A DNA stretch of 64,000 bases from Paenibacillus tianmuensis (GTDB taxonomy: Bacteria; Bacillota; Bacilli; Paenibacillales; NBRC-103111). The DNA lies in contig NZ_FMTT01000012.1 of the NCBI RefSeq assembly GCF_900100345.1, positions 62,001-126,000 of the forward strand, in the 5' to 3' direction. Under the pieces are notes generated by a model. That model was not told the origin of the DNA. It ran no database searches and saw only the letters and a list, made by a program, of their open reading frames with translations. Below, piece after piece: positions 46,983 to 55,593 of this stretch. Positions within the stretch are counted from its first letter, which is position 1. Every line of letters starts with the position of its first letter. The position numbers were made by a program, and so were the translations under genes.

Positions 46983-47025
46983 AATACATAACCTTCCTTT
47001 TTTGTTTAAGTTTTTACATTGGTCA

Positions 47026-47054
47026 ATTATAGCAAAGTACATTTCGTTTTACAA
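47026..47054 (-). promoter_or_regulatory. Promoter of the RRNPP regulator gene
   Basis: On the minus strand: TTGTAA - 17 bp - TATAAT, 44 bases before the start codon. Confidence 0.6.
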
Positions 47055-47289
47055 TTAGTTGATTTTTATGATTATCGACCAATTCCTACATGAGATACAA
47101 CGATTCGATAAGTTTCTACAAGGCTTAACTGTTAATTGGTATTTATTTCAATCACTTGTGTGTTTTGAAGAAATTAGAGAAATAAAAATAGATATTAATT
47201 CCTATCCCATATTTTATGCCATTGTGATAAATTATGTTTGAACGATGAGGTCGCGACAAATTGTTCAAAAAAAATCGGGAGGAATATCC

Positions 47290-48075
47290 ATGAAAAAGTT
47301 TTGGAAAGTATCCTCAAATGCCGTTCTCGCTGCTGCGCTCGTCGTCTCCGTCGCCTTGGTATCACCTGCAAAAGCTGCTGTTCAAGTTGATGCCATGTCT
47401 GACGTGAATCCGTATGAAGACTTTTATTGGCAATGGCCTACAACCAGTAAGGATCTTAGTGATCCTTTTGGAGCAACAGGGGGGCGTTGGCATAAGGGAA
47501 TCGATATTTCAGTCGCAAAAGAACCCGTTTATGCTACTGCCTCAGGCAAAGTACTTTTTAGTGGACATTTTAGGGACGGGATAGAAGCCATTATAATCGA
47601 GCACGATGATGCTGATCCTTGGAACAAAAAGAAATTAATTTCCAGATATCTTCATCTAGTCAAAGATAGCCAGAAAGTTAAAGCTGGTGATAGAGTAGAT
47701 AAAGGGACTGAAATTGCTACTTCAGGTAACACGGGCGGTGTAGGATATCACTTACATCTAGACGTTAATTCAATAGGGGAATCTTTTCCTAACGACTACC
47801 AAACCTTTAATCCACTTATGTTTTGGCCTGATGTAAAAGCCAGATTAGCGCTGAGTCCATCTTTCTCTACTAATCAACACGCAAATTGTGACCACACAAT
47901 TCAAGATGATGCAGAACACTTCTTTGATCAAAGAGTTATCGATTCAATTGGTCAAGAAAAGTTTGATCAATGGTTTAATTCCACTCCTCAATCTGAAAGG
48001 TCTATGACAAAATTAAAGCAGGACTTCAACATTTCTAATGAAAAAATTAATGAAGTCATGATGATTCAGAAATAA
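47290..48075 (+). CDS. Secreted M23-family metallopeptidase
   Basis: The protein has 261 residues from ATG at 47290 (GGGAGG, 7 bases upstream). A Sec signal peptide (about 1-29, ends SPAKA) precedes an M23 LytM-like domain with zinc ligands in GGRWHKGIDI (HxxxD) and GYHLHLDV (HxH), joined by a typical YATASGKVLFSGHF and ATSGNTGG. A helical C-terminal tail of about 75 residues has no known domain. It cleaves peptidoglycan cross-bridges or peptides outside the cell. Its place next to the quorum-sensing pair suggests regulated expression (inference). Confidence 0.85.
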   Translation: MKKFWKVSSNAVLAAALVVSVALVSPAKAAVQVDAMSDVNPYEDFYWQWPTTSKDLSDPFGATGGRWHKGIDISVAKEPVYATASGKVLFSGHFRDGIEAIIIEHDDADPWNKKKLISRYLHLVKDSQKVKAGDRVDKGTEIATSGNTGGVGYHLHLDVNSIGESFPNDYQTFNPLMFWPDVKARLALSPSFSTNQHANCDHTIQDDAEHFFDQRVIDSIGQEKFDQWFNSTPQSERSMTKLKQDFNISNEKINEVMMIQK

Positions 48076-48240
48076 AATTTATTAGGTCCAGAAAAATGGG
48101 ATTTAAACATTTTCTGGACCTTTTTGTTTTTCAGTGCATATAATAATCCTATTTAAAGTAATTTGAAACAAATGTTCACATTCAATCGTCTAAGTTTTGA
48201 AGAAATTATTTACTTTATTTGAATTGAAAGGAGATTTTCG

Positions 48241-48735
48241 ATGTTCAAATCAGTTTATTATTTATTTCTTGGAGCCATTATCATGTTAACTTCGGCATGT
48301 CAAACTTCGGTCCCAACTCCTAAGGATGTAAAAGAACCAATGAAGCAAGAAGCTATCGCAAGTGATGAAAAAATTTCAAAACAGGTAAACTATATGAAAA
48401 GCAATCTAAAATTAGGCATGACTCAAGAAGAGGTTCGATCATTACTTGGAGATAAATTCATCGACGTAGAGGACAACGGAGATCTAGAAAACGGGGGTGA
48501 CAGCTTTTGGCTATACAGTTTCTTTAAGCAAGATGACTATAAATCCCCTTTTCCTGATTATGTAGTCGATAAAGATGGTCTGAAGGAGAGAAAGGTAGGC
48601 GCTGATTTATTCATAGCGTGGAAAAACAAAAAGGTTCATTTGTATTCAATTTCATATGTACACGGATCGGATAATCAAGTTCATCAATACGTGATAAGAC
48701 CAGACGGAACTAAAGAAGAGGGGCCAATATCCTGA
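48241..48735 (+). CDS. Small lipoprotein of SmpA/BamE-like fold
   Basis: The 164-residue lipoprotein has a signal ending in LTSAC (Cys 20) and AAAGGAG 7 bases before the ATG. The segment LKLGMTQEEVRSLLGDKFID matches the start of SmpA/OmlA-like beta-lactamase-inhibitor-type folds. The rest is unassigned. It follows the M23 gene by 165 bp and ends in a terminator. Confidence 0.65.
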   Translation: MFKSVYYLFLGAIIMLTSACQTSVPTPKDVKEPMKQEAIASDEKISKQVNYMKSNLKLGMTQEEVRSLLGDKFIDVEDNGDLENGGDSFWLYSFFKQDDYKSPFPDYVVDKDGLKERKVGADLFIAWKNKKVHLYSISYVHGSDNQVHQYVIRPDGTKEEGPIS

Positions 48736-48802
48736 TTAGATGAGTTTGGAGCCAAAATGAACGGAGTGGTATATCTAATTCAGTGATACCATACTTCGTT
48801 TC

Positions 48803-48840
48803 ACTCATGGATAATAATGACTCCATGAGTTTTTTATTTT
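48803..48840 (+). terminator. Terminator after the lipoprotein gene
   Basis: ACTCATGGA / TCCATGAGT perfect stem followed by TTTTTTATTTT on the plus strand. Confidence 0.85.
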
Positions 48841-49053
48841 CTAAGGAAGCACAGATTGTCCTCACTGGGCTATCTAAGTAGTTGTTCTCCCGCTTCAAAG
48901 TTTGATATCTCAATTGGGGATATTTTGTGAATAATTGTTTTTATTCAGAATATTAAAACCGATAATCTATCATCTTATAATTTGTAATCTTTAATAGATA
49001 AGAGTTTAATGCTATAATATTCCTTATCCACATGTGAAAGGAGTAAATATAAA

Positions 49054-50199
49054 TTGGCATCAGGATCTATAAAGAAAGATAAGAACACAGGCAAATATTA
49101 TTATGTCCTAGATATTGGAAAGGATGGGGGAAGGAAACAAAAAAAGAAGCGGGGCTTCGCTACAAAAAAAGATGCAGAAATCGCATTAGCAAAATTACTT
49201 ACAGAAGTAAATGATGGCACTTATTTGGAACCATCTAAAAATACCCTTGTCCAGTTGATGGAAAAATGGATTGAATCGAAAAAAGGGAATATGACCAGAT
49301 TAACGGTGGATTCCTATAAATCGTATATAGTTAATCATATTGCTCCCTCAAATATTGGATCAAAACAACTTGCAAAATTAAGTTCTGACGATATCGAAGA
49401 ATTTATAAAGTATCTAAGGACAAAGAAAACGGATAAAGGCAAAAATTTATCTGATTCAACAATCCAAAGAATATTCAATATTGTTGTTACCGCATTGAAT
49501 TATGCAAAAAAGATGAAGTATGTTAAAGAAAATGTTGCTTTAAATGTAGATCGTCCACAAATATCTAAAAGAAAACTACAGGTTTGGGATGTTGAAGAAG
49601 TTAACAAATTTCTTGAACATATAAAAAAATACAGACATTTTCTTGCATTTTATTTGGCTATTCATACTGGCATGAGACAGGGAGAGATTCTAGGACTTCC
49701 ATGGAGCAATATTGATTTTGACAACAAAACAATTAGGGTAACACAAACACTTGAACATGACGCCAAGGGAATAACAGAAGGAGCAAAAACTAATTCTAGT
49801 GTTCGTTCAATATCCATTTCTGATGAAGTTATCGCCCAATTAAAGAAACAATATCACATGATTGAAGAAGAAAAAGAAAATGCAGGCGAGTTATATCAAG
49901 ATAACGACGATCTTGTAATTTGCACGAATATTGGTAAGCCCGTTTTTGCTGATACATTAACAAAGTTTATGAGAAAAAGTATTCGTGAACTAAATGTTAC
50001 TCCAATTCGTTTCCATGATCTAAGACACACTTCCGCATCTCTTATGTTGAAAATTGGAGTTCATCCAAAAATTGTTTCTGAACGATTAGGACATAGTAGT
50101 GTTACGATTACCTTGGACACATATTCACATTTGTTACCTAACATGCAAGAAGAAGCTGCAAAAAGATTAAGTAATTTACTGAATAAACCTTTGCAGTAA
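49054..50199 (+). CDS. int: Tyrosine integrase of the element
   Basis: The 381-residue protein starts at a TTG preceded by GAAAGGAG. An AP2-like arm-binding domain (about 1-55, GSIKKDKNTGKYYYVLDIG), a SAM-like core-binding domain (about 60-150) and the catalytic domain are visible. The active residues are R in TGMRQGEILGL, HxxR in HDLRHTSASLM, H in LGHSSVTITLDTYSHL, and the Tyr nucleophile in the latter. It lies at the right end, reading toward attR 124 bp away. Its target, an S-box aptamer, is unusual. Confidence 0.93.
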   Translation: MASGSIKKDKNTGKYYYVLDIGKDGGRKQKKKRGFATKKDAEIALAKLLTEVNDGTYLEPSKNTLVQLMEKWIESKKGNMTRLTVDSYKSYIVNHIAPSNIGSKQLAKLSSDDIEEFIKYLRTKKTDKGKNLSDSTIQRIFNIVVTALNYAKKMKYVKENVALNVDRPQISKRKLQVWDVEEVNKFLEHIKKYRHFLAFYLAIHTGMRQGEILGLPWSNIDFDNKTIRVTQTLEHDAKGITEGAKTNSSVRSISISDEVIAQLKKQYHMIEEEKENAGELYQDNDDLVICTNIGKPVFADTLTKFMRKSIRELNVTPIRFHDLRHTSASLMLKIGVHPKIVSERLGHSSVTITLDTYSHLLPNMQEEAAKRLSNLLNKPLQ

Positions 50200-50219
50200 T
50201 TGGTTATACTGTATAATCT

Positions 50220-50238
50220 GTGACCATTTGCGTGACCA
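50220..50238. repeat. GTGACCA repeats near the right end, possible arm sites
   Basis: Two direct copies of GTGACCA (50220, 50232) between the integrase stop and attR, matching the three near attL. Confidence 0.55.
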
Positions 50239-50302
50239 CAACCGAAAAAACTATCTTAATCATGAATAAAACTCCTTATATAACAAGGGTTTCAGATAAA
50301 TT

Positions 50303-50339
50303 TAAACAAAAAATACTCTTATCTGCTCTTGATAAGAGT
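50303..50339 (-). terminator. Terminator created at the attR junction
   Basis: On the minus strand ACTCTTATC-AAGAGCA-GATAAGAGT is a perfect 9-bp stem with a 7-base loop, followed by ATTTTTTG. One arm belongs to the S-box P1 strand and host flank, the other to the element end. Confidence 0.7.
50323..50337. repeat. attR core (direct repeat copy 2)
   Basis: CTGCTCTTGATAAGA, identical to 38691-38705. Beyond it the sequence returns to host composition. Confidence 0.85.
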
Positions 50340-50368
50340 GTGAAACCGAATCTATTCAGTTGTTTTCG

Positions 50369-50398
50369 ATAATACTAATGTAATCGAAATCACAGCAA
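50369..50398 (-). promoter_or_regulatory. Displaced original metA promoter
   Basis: On the minus strand: TTGCTG - 18 bp - TATTAT, about 30 bases before the attR core. In the uninterrupted chromosome it would sit directly upstream of the SAM aptamer. The -35 match is weak. Confidence 0.35.
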
Positions 50399-50501
50399 GC
50401 GTCAAGCGGAACCTTTTCCATAAAATGATAGCGTCTGAACCCGCACCACTCGGCCGGATTTTGCATAAGTTATTCCCATGCGCGAATGAACTGCAAACTC
50501 A

Positions 50502-50530
50502 TTGTGTTTTCAAAATTGGAGCGTTATACT
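50502..50530 (+). promoter_or_regulatory. Candidate corA promoter with long leader
   Basis: TTGTGT - 17 bp - TATACT, giving an untranslated leader of about 245 bases before corA. I could not match the leader to the Mg-sensing M-box and see no clear terminator in it. Confidence 0.4.
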
Positions 50531-50785
50531 ATACAAGTATTCGACATTTCACGCTTAAAGGGGTGCAGCAATCGAATGGACGGAGACCCAGGAAGTCGCT
50601 TCTACGTTCAAACACAATTGAATCTATCGTTTGGAACCCGATCGTTTGCCATTCGTTCGAGAATGCGCATGTTTCTTTGTGCGTAAAGATGACGAACAGC
50701 GCCTGACTGAAGCTTAAGGGTCTGTTTTCTCGCGGGAGGCAGACGGCCGAGCGTTCCATTCGATCAATACGGAAGGGTGGAACCT

Positions 50786-51721
50786 ATGAAGGCACGCTTG
50801 GTTCAGGACGGCATTTTTACACTAGTGGAAGACATCATGCAAACCATCGATCCGCCTCAGCACGGCTTTTATTGGATTGATGCCGAGCCGGAGGATTTGG
50901 AGATCTTACAGCCTTTATTTCATCTTCACGAGCTCGCCTTAGAGGACGTTTTGACGGAAGAAGAGCAGCGACCGAAGATTGAGCTGTACGATTCGCATTA
51001 TTTTATCGTGTTCAACAGCATCCGGTTCGACGACGAGGAAATTTTTCTCCGCGCACTCAATATATTTCTTGGAAAGCACTTTATCATCACAATCACGCGG
51101 CAAAAAATCAACGAAATTCGCGCCTTGAAGCCGATTCTCTGGGAAGAGGAAGTTACGGCTCCCGACCAGTTTATGTATCACTTGATCGACCTGATTGTCG
51201 ATAATTATACCAACGTCGGGGACCGGATCGAAGCGAAGATCGAGAAGTTAGAAGAAGACATTCTCATGCATACGAAGAAGTCGCATTTGAATGAAATCAT
51301 CGGACTGCGAAGCGAAATTTTATGGCTCAAGAAAGTGCTTGTTCCGCAAAAAGAGGTCATCGCGACGCTGCACAAAAAAGAATTGAAGCTGGTCAGCGAG
51401 CCGCTCAAAAAATATTTTGGCGATATTTACGAAAACGCCGTAAAAATATCCGAGACGTTCGAAACGTTCCGCGACTTGATGGCGAACTTACGGGAGGCTT
51501 ATCAATCTTCCCTCGCCAGCCGAGCGAACGAAATTATGCGCGTGTTTACGGCGCTGACGACCATCTTCATGCCGCTTACGTTCATCACCGGCGTTTATGG
51601 TATGAACTTTCAAGACATTCCCGGCTTGAAGTGGGAGTACGGTGGAGTCGCTGCGGTCCTTTTTTTAACGTTTGTCGGTATCTCCATGTTTGTATTGTTC
51701 CGCAAAAAGGATTGGCTGTGA
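50786..51721 (+). CDS. corA: CorA magnesium/cobalt transporter
   Basis: The protein has 311 residues from ATG at 50786 (GAAGGGTGG upstream). A large cytoplasmic N-terminal domain and long stalk helix lead to two C-terminal transmembrane helices. The selectivity motif YGMNF lies at the end of TM1 (VYGMNFQDIPGLKWEYGG) and the C-terminal basic tail is FRKKDWL. It forms a pentameric Mg2+ channel in the membrane. Confidence 0.93.
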   Translation: MKARLVQDGIFTLVEDIMQTIDPPQHGFYWIDAEPEDLEILQPLFHLHELALEDVLTEEEQRPKIELYDSHYFIVFNSIRFDDEEIFLRALNIFLGKHFIITITRQKINEIRALKPILWEEEVTAPDQFMYHLIDLIVDNYTNVGDRIEAKIEKLEEDILMHTKKSHLNEIIGLRSEILWLKKVLVPQKEVIATLHKKELKLVSEPLKKYFGDIYENAVKISETFETFRDLMANLREAYQSSLASRANEIMRVFTALTTIFMPLTFITGVYGMNFQDIPGLKWEYGGVAAVLFLTFVGISMFVLFRKKDWL

Positions 51722-51768
51722 AGCCGGTCCTTTTTTTACATGCAAAAAGGAACCTTGGGAAAGGTTCC

Positions 51769-52248
51769 TCATTCGAGATGCTTGGCCATATGATCTTCCA
51801 GACGCTTAATCCGGTCCAAGGTCGCATCCATATCGTTTTCGAACAAACGCATGCTCCGTTTAATATGTCTGACGTCCGAACCGACATCGTCGATCTGGCT
51901 CTGCAAGCTCAGATGGACGCGATCCAGCCGGGCATCGAGAAATTCGATTTTGGCGCCGAGACTTGTGTTGACTTCGTCGATCTTTGCATCCAAGGCGTCG
52001 GTCTTCGCGTCAAGAGAGTCGATTTTCGCATCCAGGGCGTCGGTCTTCGCGTCAAGAGAGTCGATTTTCGCGCTGAGTCGAGTATCAACTTTATCGATCT
52101 TCGCGTCAAGGGCATCGATTCGCGCGCTCAGTTGCGCGTTCGTTTCGCCAATCTTTGCGCTTAACTGCAGATTCAGCTCGCTAATTTTCGCGTTGGTTTC
52201 TTCCTGGTTCTTGATGATGCTGTGAAGTATAGCCCGAAGCTCCTCCAT
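51769..52248 (-). CDS. Coiled-coil protein with internal 14-residue repeats
   Basis: The 159-residue protein starts at 52248 after GAAGGAG. Almost the entire chain is a heptad-repeat coiled coil. The 14-residue unit AKIDSLDAKTDALD occurs twice in exact tandem, with degenerate copies on both sides (AQLSARIDALDAKIDKVD; AKIDEVNTSLGAKIEFLD). No known domain, signal or membrane segment was found. It may be a structural or adaptor protein. Length is likely to vary between strains through the repeats. Confidence 0.7.
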   Translation of the reverse strand: MEELRAILHSIIKNQEETNAKISELNLQLSAKIGETNAQLSARIDALDAKIDKVDTRLSAKIDSLDAKTDALDAKIDSLDAKTDALDAKIDEVNTSLGAKIEFLDARLDRVHLSLQSQIDDVGSDVRHIKRSMRLFENDMDATLDRIKRLEDHMAKHLE

Positions 52249-52332
52249 ATGGTCAGCTCCTTCATATTCCTAATATCCATCTTACCTTAGCCGCCGGGCT
52301 TGTTCAATGTTTTTTTGCCCTGCTGCCGCGCC

Positions 52333-53343
52333 TCAGCTCGCTTCAACCGCCTTCCGTTCGTTCTCGCGGCGGAACTTGATCCGCAGCATGCGAAGCCATT
52401 CGTAGACGCGATCCGTATCCTGCGCAGTCAGCTCCTTCTGGTCATAGACCGTTTGCAGAATCGGTTTCAAATATCGGTCGCCCTGCTGCTGGAACGCCTT
52501 CCATGCCAGCTCGCGCTCAGGCTCGGGCACCTGCTCAAGCTGCCCTTCGATATAGCTCTGCAGATCGTAGCCTTCGCGATCCAGCTCTTCGAACAGCTGC
52601 AGCAAATTGCGCCGCTGAAGCTTGGTTTGCTCCTGCAGCTCATCCAGCTTCTCCCCCCGCACAATGGCTTCGAGCAGCTTATGCTTGATCTCCCGCTTCT
52701 CCTCCTCAGCCTTCCGCTTCCGTTCATTTTCCTGAAGCAGCCAGGCATTCAGCTCTCCCGGATCGATCGATTCCGCCACCCAAGATAACGGAAAATCCGT
52801 ACCCCGCTGGAAGGTGGCGGTGATCGCGACGATATCGGCTGCGTAAGCGGCCGATTTGGCTTTTCCGAATCCGGGAAGGTGCAGCAGCTCTTCTTCCGTG
52901 TGGGGAACGAAGGCGCTTATCATTTTGAGCAGCCGGTTGGTCGCAATCAGATACGCCGCTTTCCCGTCGCGGCTTGCCTGTTTAAACCGCCAATCGCGCA
53001 GCTTATCGAACAGCTCTTCGTTGGCATGCTTCTCGCCGTAAAAATGCAATCGTTGAATATACGCCGTCCGGCGGTCCAAGACGTCGATTTCGCTGACGTT
53101 CACCTGTACGATCGGCTTATAGCCGCCGCATTGCTTGGCGAACACCCGCTCGCGAAACACGGCGAGCATCTCCTCCCAGCGTAGCCCTTCGTACCAGCAC
53201 TCCTGCACTCGGCGGCCGTCTTCTCTCGTCTCGTTCCACATCACCATCCAGGTGCCTTGGCTTTCGCCGATCGTCACCTGCGCCGTGCAGATGTTTCCCT
53301 CTTCCGTCGCCTTTTCCAAGCTGTTCAAAAACACCAGGTTCAT
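52333..53343 (-). CDS. HRDC-domain protein
   Basis: The 336-residue protein starts after GGGGGAGG. A unique N-terminal region (1-95) precedes an HRDC domain (about 105-180; ELFDKLRDWRFKQASRDGKAAYLIATNRLLKMISAFVPHTEEELLHLPGFG), known from RecQ helicases as a DNA-binding accessory. A long helical/charged C terminus (about 200-335, RKRKAEEEKREIKHKLLEAIVRGEKLDELQEQTKL) resembles the region found C-terminal to RecQ HRDC domains. The helicase core is missing. Its role is probably nucleic-acid binding. A hairpin terminator lies between its promoter and start. Confidence 0.75.
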   Translation of the reverse strand: MNLVFLNSLEKATEEGNICTAQVTIGESQGTWMVMWNETREDGRRVQECWYEGLRWEEMLAVFRERVFAKQCGGYKPIVQVNVSEIDVLDRRTAYIQRLHFYGEKHANEELFDKLRDWRFKQASRDGKAAYLIATNRLLKMISAFVPHTEEELLHLPGFGKAKSAAYAADIVAITATFQRGTDFPLSWVAESIDPGELNAWLLQENERKRKAEEEKREIKHKLLEAIVRGEKLDELQEQTKLQRRNLLQLFEELDREGYDLQSYIEGQLEQVPEPERELAWKAFQQQGDRYLKPILQTVYDQKELTAQDTDRVYEWLRMLRIKFRRENERKAVEAS

Positions 53344-53389
53344 TCGTAAACCTCCCCCAAGAAATAGTTTTCAAACTAGCTTCAAACGC

Positions 53390-53488
53390 AAAAAAAGCAC
53401 CATCTTACCCATCCAGGTAAGAGGTGCTTCCTCTCAAGCGCACGTTTGAAATTAGACCTATATTACCATGAAACGCGAGGGCTGACAA
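53390..53488 (-). ncRNA. Attenuator or small RNA upstream of the HRDC gene
   Basis: The minus-strand promoter TTGTCA (53483-53488) - 17 bp - TAATAT (53460-53465) is followed after about 30 bases by a strong terminator (AGCACCTCTTACC / GGTAAGATGGTGCT, then TTTTTTTG; 53391-53430). The HRDC gene begins 48 bases further. The terminator lies between promoter and gene, so this is either a regulated leader or an independent RNA of about 65 bases. It does not fit a riboswitch class I know. Confidence 0.5.
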
Positions 53489-53564
53489 GCACGAATTGGA
53501 TAGTCTTCCGGTTTCAGGGCACGCTAGGATAAACAAACCCGCTTACCGAAAGGAGAAACCGGAC

Positions 53565-53867
53565 ATGAGCCCAAACGATACGAACCAAGACGGATTTATG
53601 AGCGAAGCTCCTCAGAAGAAATATACCGATCTGAGCACGGTGGAATCCCAGCGCAACGACCTGACGGCGGAGGAATTTCCGGAAGGCCCTTACGGCAGCG
53701 GCCTTCTCACGGAATCGCTCGGCAAGAGCACGCCCTGGCGGGAGGACCAGCGCTCATACAACCAGTTTACTTACGAGAACCGCGAGCTTCACGCGGGCCT
53801 CTCCCGCGGGTATCCCGACGCGCATCCGACCCACGATTCGTCCGGCGACGATTACGTGGAAGAGTAG
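53565..53867 (+). CDS. Hypothetical hydrophilic protein
   Basis: 100 residues from ATG at 53565 (GAAAGGAG, 8 bases upstream). It is polar and rich in Asp, Glu, Ser, Tyr and Pro, without signal or membrane segment (LTAEEFPEGPYGSGLLTESLG, YENRELHAGLSRGYPDAHPT). I do not recognise it. The composition would suit an intrinsically disordered or spore-associated protein. Confidence 0.6.
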   Translation: MSPNDTNQDGFMSEAPQKKYTDLSTVESQRNDLTAEEFPEGPYGSGLLTESLGKSTPWREDQRSYNQFTYENRELHAGLSRGYPDAHPTHDSSGDDYVEE

Positions 53868-53965
53868 TCGTACAAACGCCGACGGCGGTTCGCTGGCACC
53901 GCTCCTCCAGTGAACCGCACTCACGCTTGCCCCATCGTTAGCGAACCATCCGGCGTCTTGCTTCT

Positions 53966-55399
53966 CTACATGCCGCTGTTGTTCATTCCGATCTCGAGCT
54001 TTTCCTCGTACGCGCCTCTTTCACCTTCCTCGCCGATCGGCGCTATGGCGAATCCGGTATAACCGAACACAATCGCCAATAAGGGATTGATGAAACATAT
54101 AAACGAGTAGAGAACATACTCCATACCGATATTCAGCGTGGCCATAATAAAGGCGCCCGTAACTCCCCATGGAACGATCGGATGGACGATGGTTCCGGCA
54201 TCCTCCAGCGTTCTGGACAAATTTTTCGGATGGAGCTTCACCCGCTTGTACGAAGACTCCAGCATCTGTCCGGGCAAAATAATAGACAAGTAGCATTCCC
54301 CGATAATCACGTTCACCCCGATCGACGAACAAACCGTAGCACTGATGACATTGCCTTTTTTATTCAAGAGGATCTTAATCCGGTCAATAATGGTATGAAC
54401 CAGACCAATTTCTTTCACAAGACCGCCGAAGGCGAGCGCCAGGATGATGAGCGAGACGGCAGACAACATACTGGACAGCCCGCCTAGCGATAGCAGCTTA
54501 TCGATCGCTTCGACTCCCGTTTCCGACTTATAGCCAAAGTGCGCGACGTTCATGAGCCGGCCCGCCGAAACGCCGGGAACCGTAAAAAAGGCCGTCGCGA
54601 TAGCGACCAATAAACCGACAACCAGCGTTGGAATGGCATCGAACCGTTTGAAGGCCAAGACGATAATCGCCAGCGGCGAGAGCAGAGTCAGAGGAGTAAT
54701 TGTGAAGCGTTCGTTGAGGGCGCGAATCATCGTTTCAATGCCGGCGGTGTCTGCGGCGCGGTCGGAGGATATGGAAAAAAAAGCAAACAGAATCAGCGTC
54801 AATACCAGGCTTGGAATCGTCGTCCACAGCATATGCCGGATGTGATCGAAAATAGGCACCTTGGCCGTCGCGGAGGCAAGATTCGTCGTATCCGAGAGAG
54901 GCGATATTTTATCGCCGAACACGGAGCCGCAAACGATCGCCCCGGCCGCCATCGCGGGGGAAATTCCCATGCCGTAGGCGACCCCCATCAAGGCAACGCC
55001 CATCGTGCCGATGGCGCTCCAGGAGCTTCCCGTCAGTACGGAGACAACTCCGCAAATTAAGACCGCCGATACGAGAAAGTAGCTGGGCGAAAGAATGTGC
55101 AAGCCGTAATAAGACAAGGTCGGAACGGTTCCGTTCAATACCCATATCCCGATCAAGATCCCGATCAGACACAAAATGAGGATCGAGGGAAGGCCGTACA
55201 AAATGCCTTTGACGATAGCGGATTCCAACTGTTTCCAAGCAAAGCCTAATTTAAAGCCGTACAAAGAAAGCAGGATCGATACCATCAAGATGGGGATTTG
55301 CGGAGCGACTTGATAATGAAGAATGCTTACCGCCAAAATCGTGACGATAACCGCAATGAGCGCGCTTGACATGAAAAACGATGGTTTTCTCGTTACCAT
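53966..55399 (-). CDS. nhaC: NhaC-family Na+/H+ antiporter
   Basis: The protein has 477 residues from ATG at 55399 (GGGAGG, 7 bases upstream). About eleven transmembrane helices are visible, with the NhaC hallmark VLTGSSWSAIGTMGVALMGVAYGMGISPAMAAGAIVCGSVFGDKISPLSDTTNLA. It exchanges Na+ (or malate/lactate with Na+ in some members) for protons. It is monocistronic. The C terminus is unusually acidic. Confidence 0.9.
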   Translation of the reverse strand: MVTRKPSFFMSSALIAVIVTILAVSILHYQVAPQIPILMVSILLSLYGFKLGFAWKQLESAIVKGILYGLPSILILCLIGILIGIWVLNGTVPTLSYYGLHILSPSYFLVSAVLICGVVSVLTGSSWSAIGTMGVALMGVAYGMGISPAMAAGAIVCGSVFGDKISPLSDTTNLASATAKVPIFDHIRHMLWTTIPSLVLTLILFAFFSISSDRAADTAGIETMIRALNERFTITPLTLLSPLAIIVLAFKRFDAIPTLVVGLLVAIATAFFTVPGVSAGRLMNVAHFGYKSETGVEAIDKLLSLGGLSSMLSAVSLIILALAFGGLVKEIGLVHTIIDRIKILLNKKGNVISATVCSSIGVNVIIGECYLSIILPGQMLESSYKRVKLHPKNLSRTLEDAGTIVHPIVPWGVTGAFIMATLNIGMEYVLYSFICFINPLLAIVFGYTGFAIAPIGEEGERGAYEEKLEIGMNNSGM

Positions 55400-55593
55400 A
55401 GGTATTCCTCCCGCACGAACGGAATAAGAAACGCGCGAAGCAGCCACTCATGTAAACGTATTCAAACCGAAAAAAGAAAGCATTCGAACGGGAGACCGGA
55501 CTGCATGAGACCAAGCCCATCACGATTCCATGCTTCGTCTCTATCCATCGGTCTCGCCGTCGGAACGCTTCTTGCAGCAGGCATGCCGCTTTT

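Larger units (their letters stand above)
38691..50337. mobile_element. Integrative element inserted in the SAM riboswitch
   Basis: This AT-rich 11.6-kb block lies between two copies of CTGCTCTTGATAAGA. It contains a tyrosine integrase at one end, an excisionase-like gene at the other, a replication/primase gene, XRE repressor, serine recombinase, RRNPP regulator and several small host-directed proteins. There are no phage structural genes and no conjugation genes, so it is a small self-integrating element, perhaps a satellite or an integrated plasmid-like element. Boundaries come from the direct repeat and the S-box continuity they imply. Confidence 0.88.

Noticed and set aside
47059-47241. 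60-codon frame upstream of the M23 gene
   Set aside because: No ribosome site. The region is better explained as the divergent promoter space.
38893-50199. Complete prophage
   Set aside because: No terminase, portal, capsid or tail genes. The block is too short and better fits a satellite or plasmid-like element.
50531-50785. Mg-sensing M-box riboswitch before corA
   Set aside because: None of the conserved M-box segments could be found in the leader.
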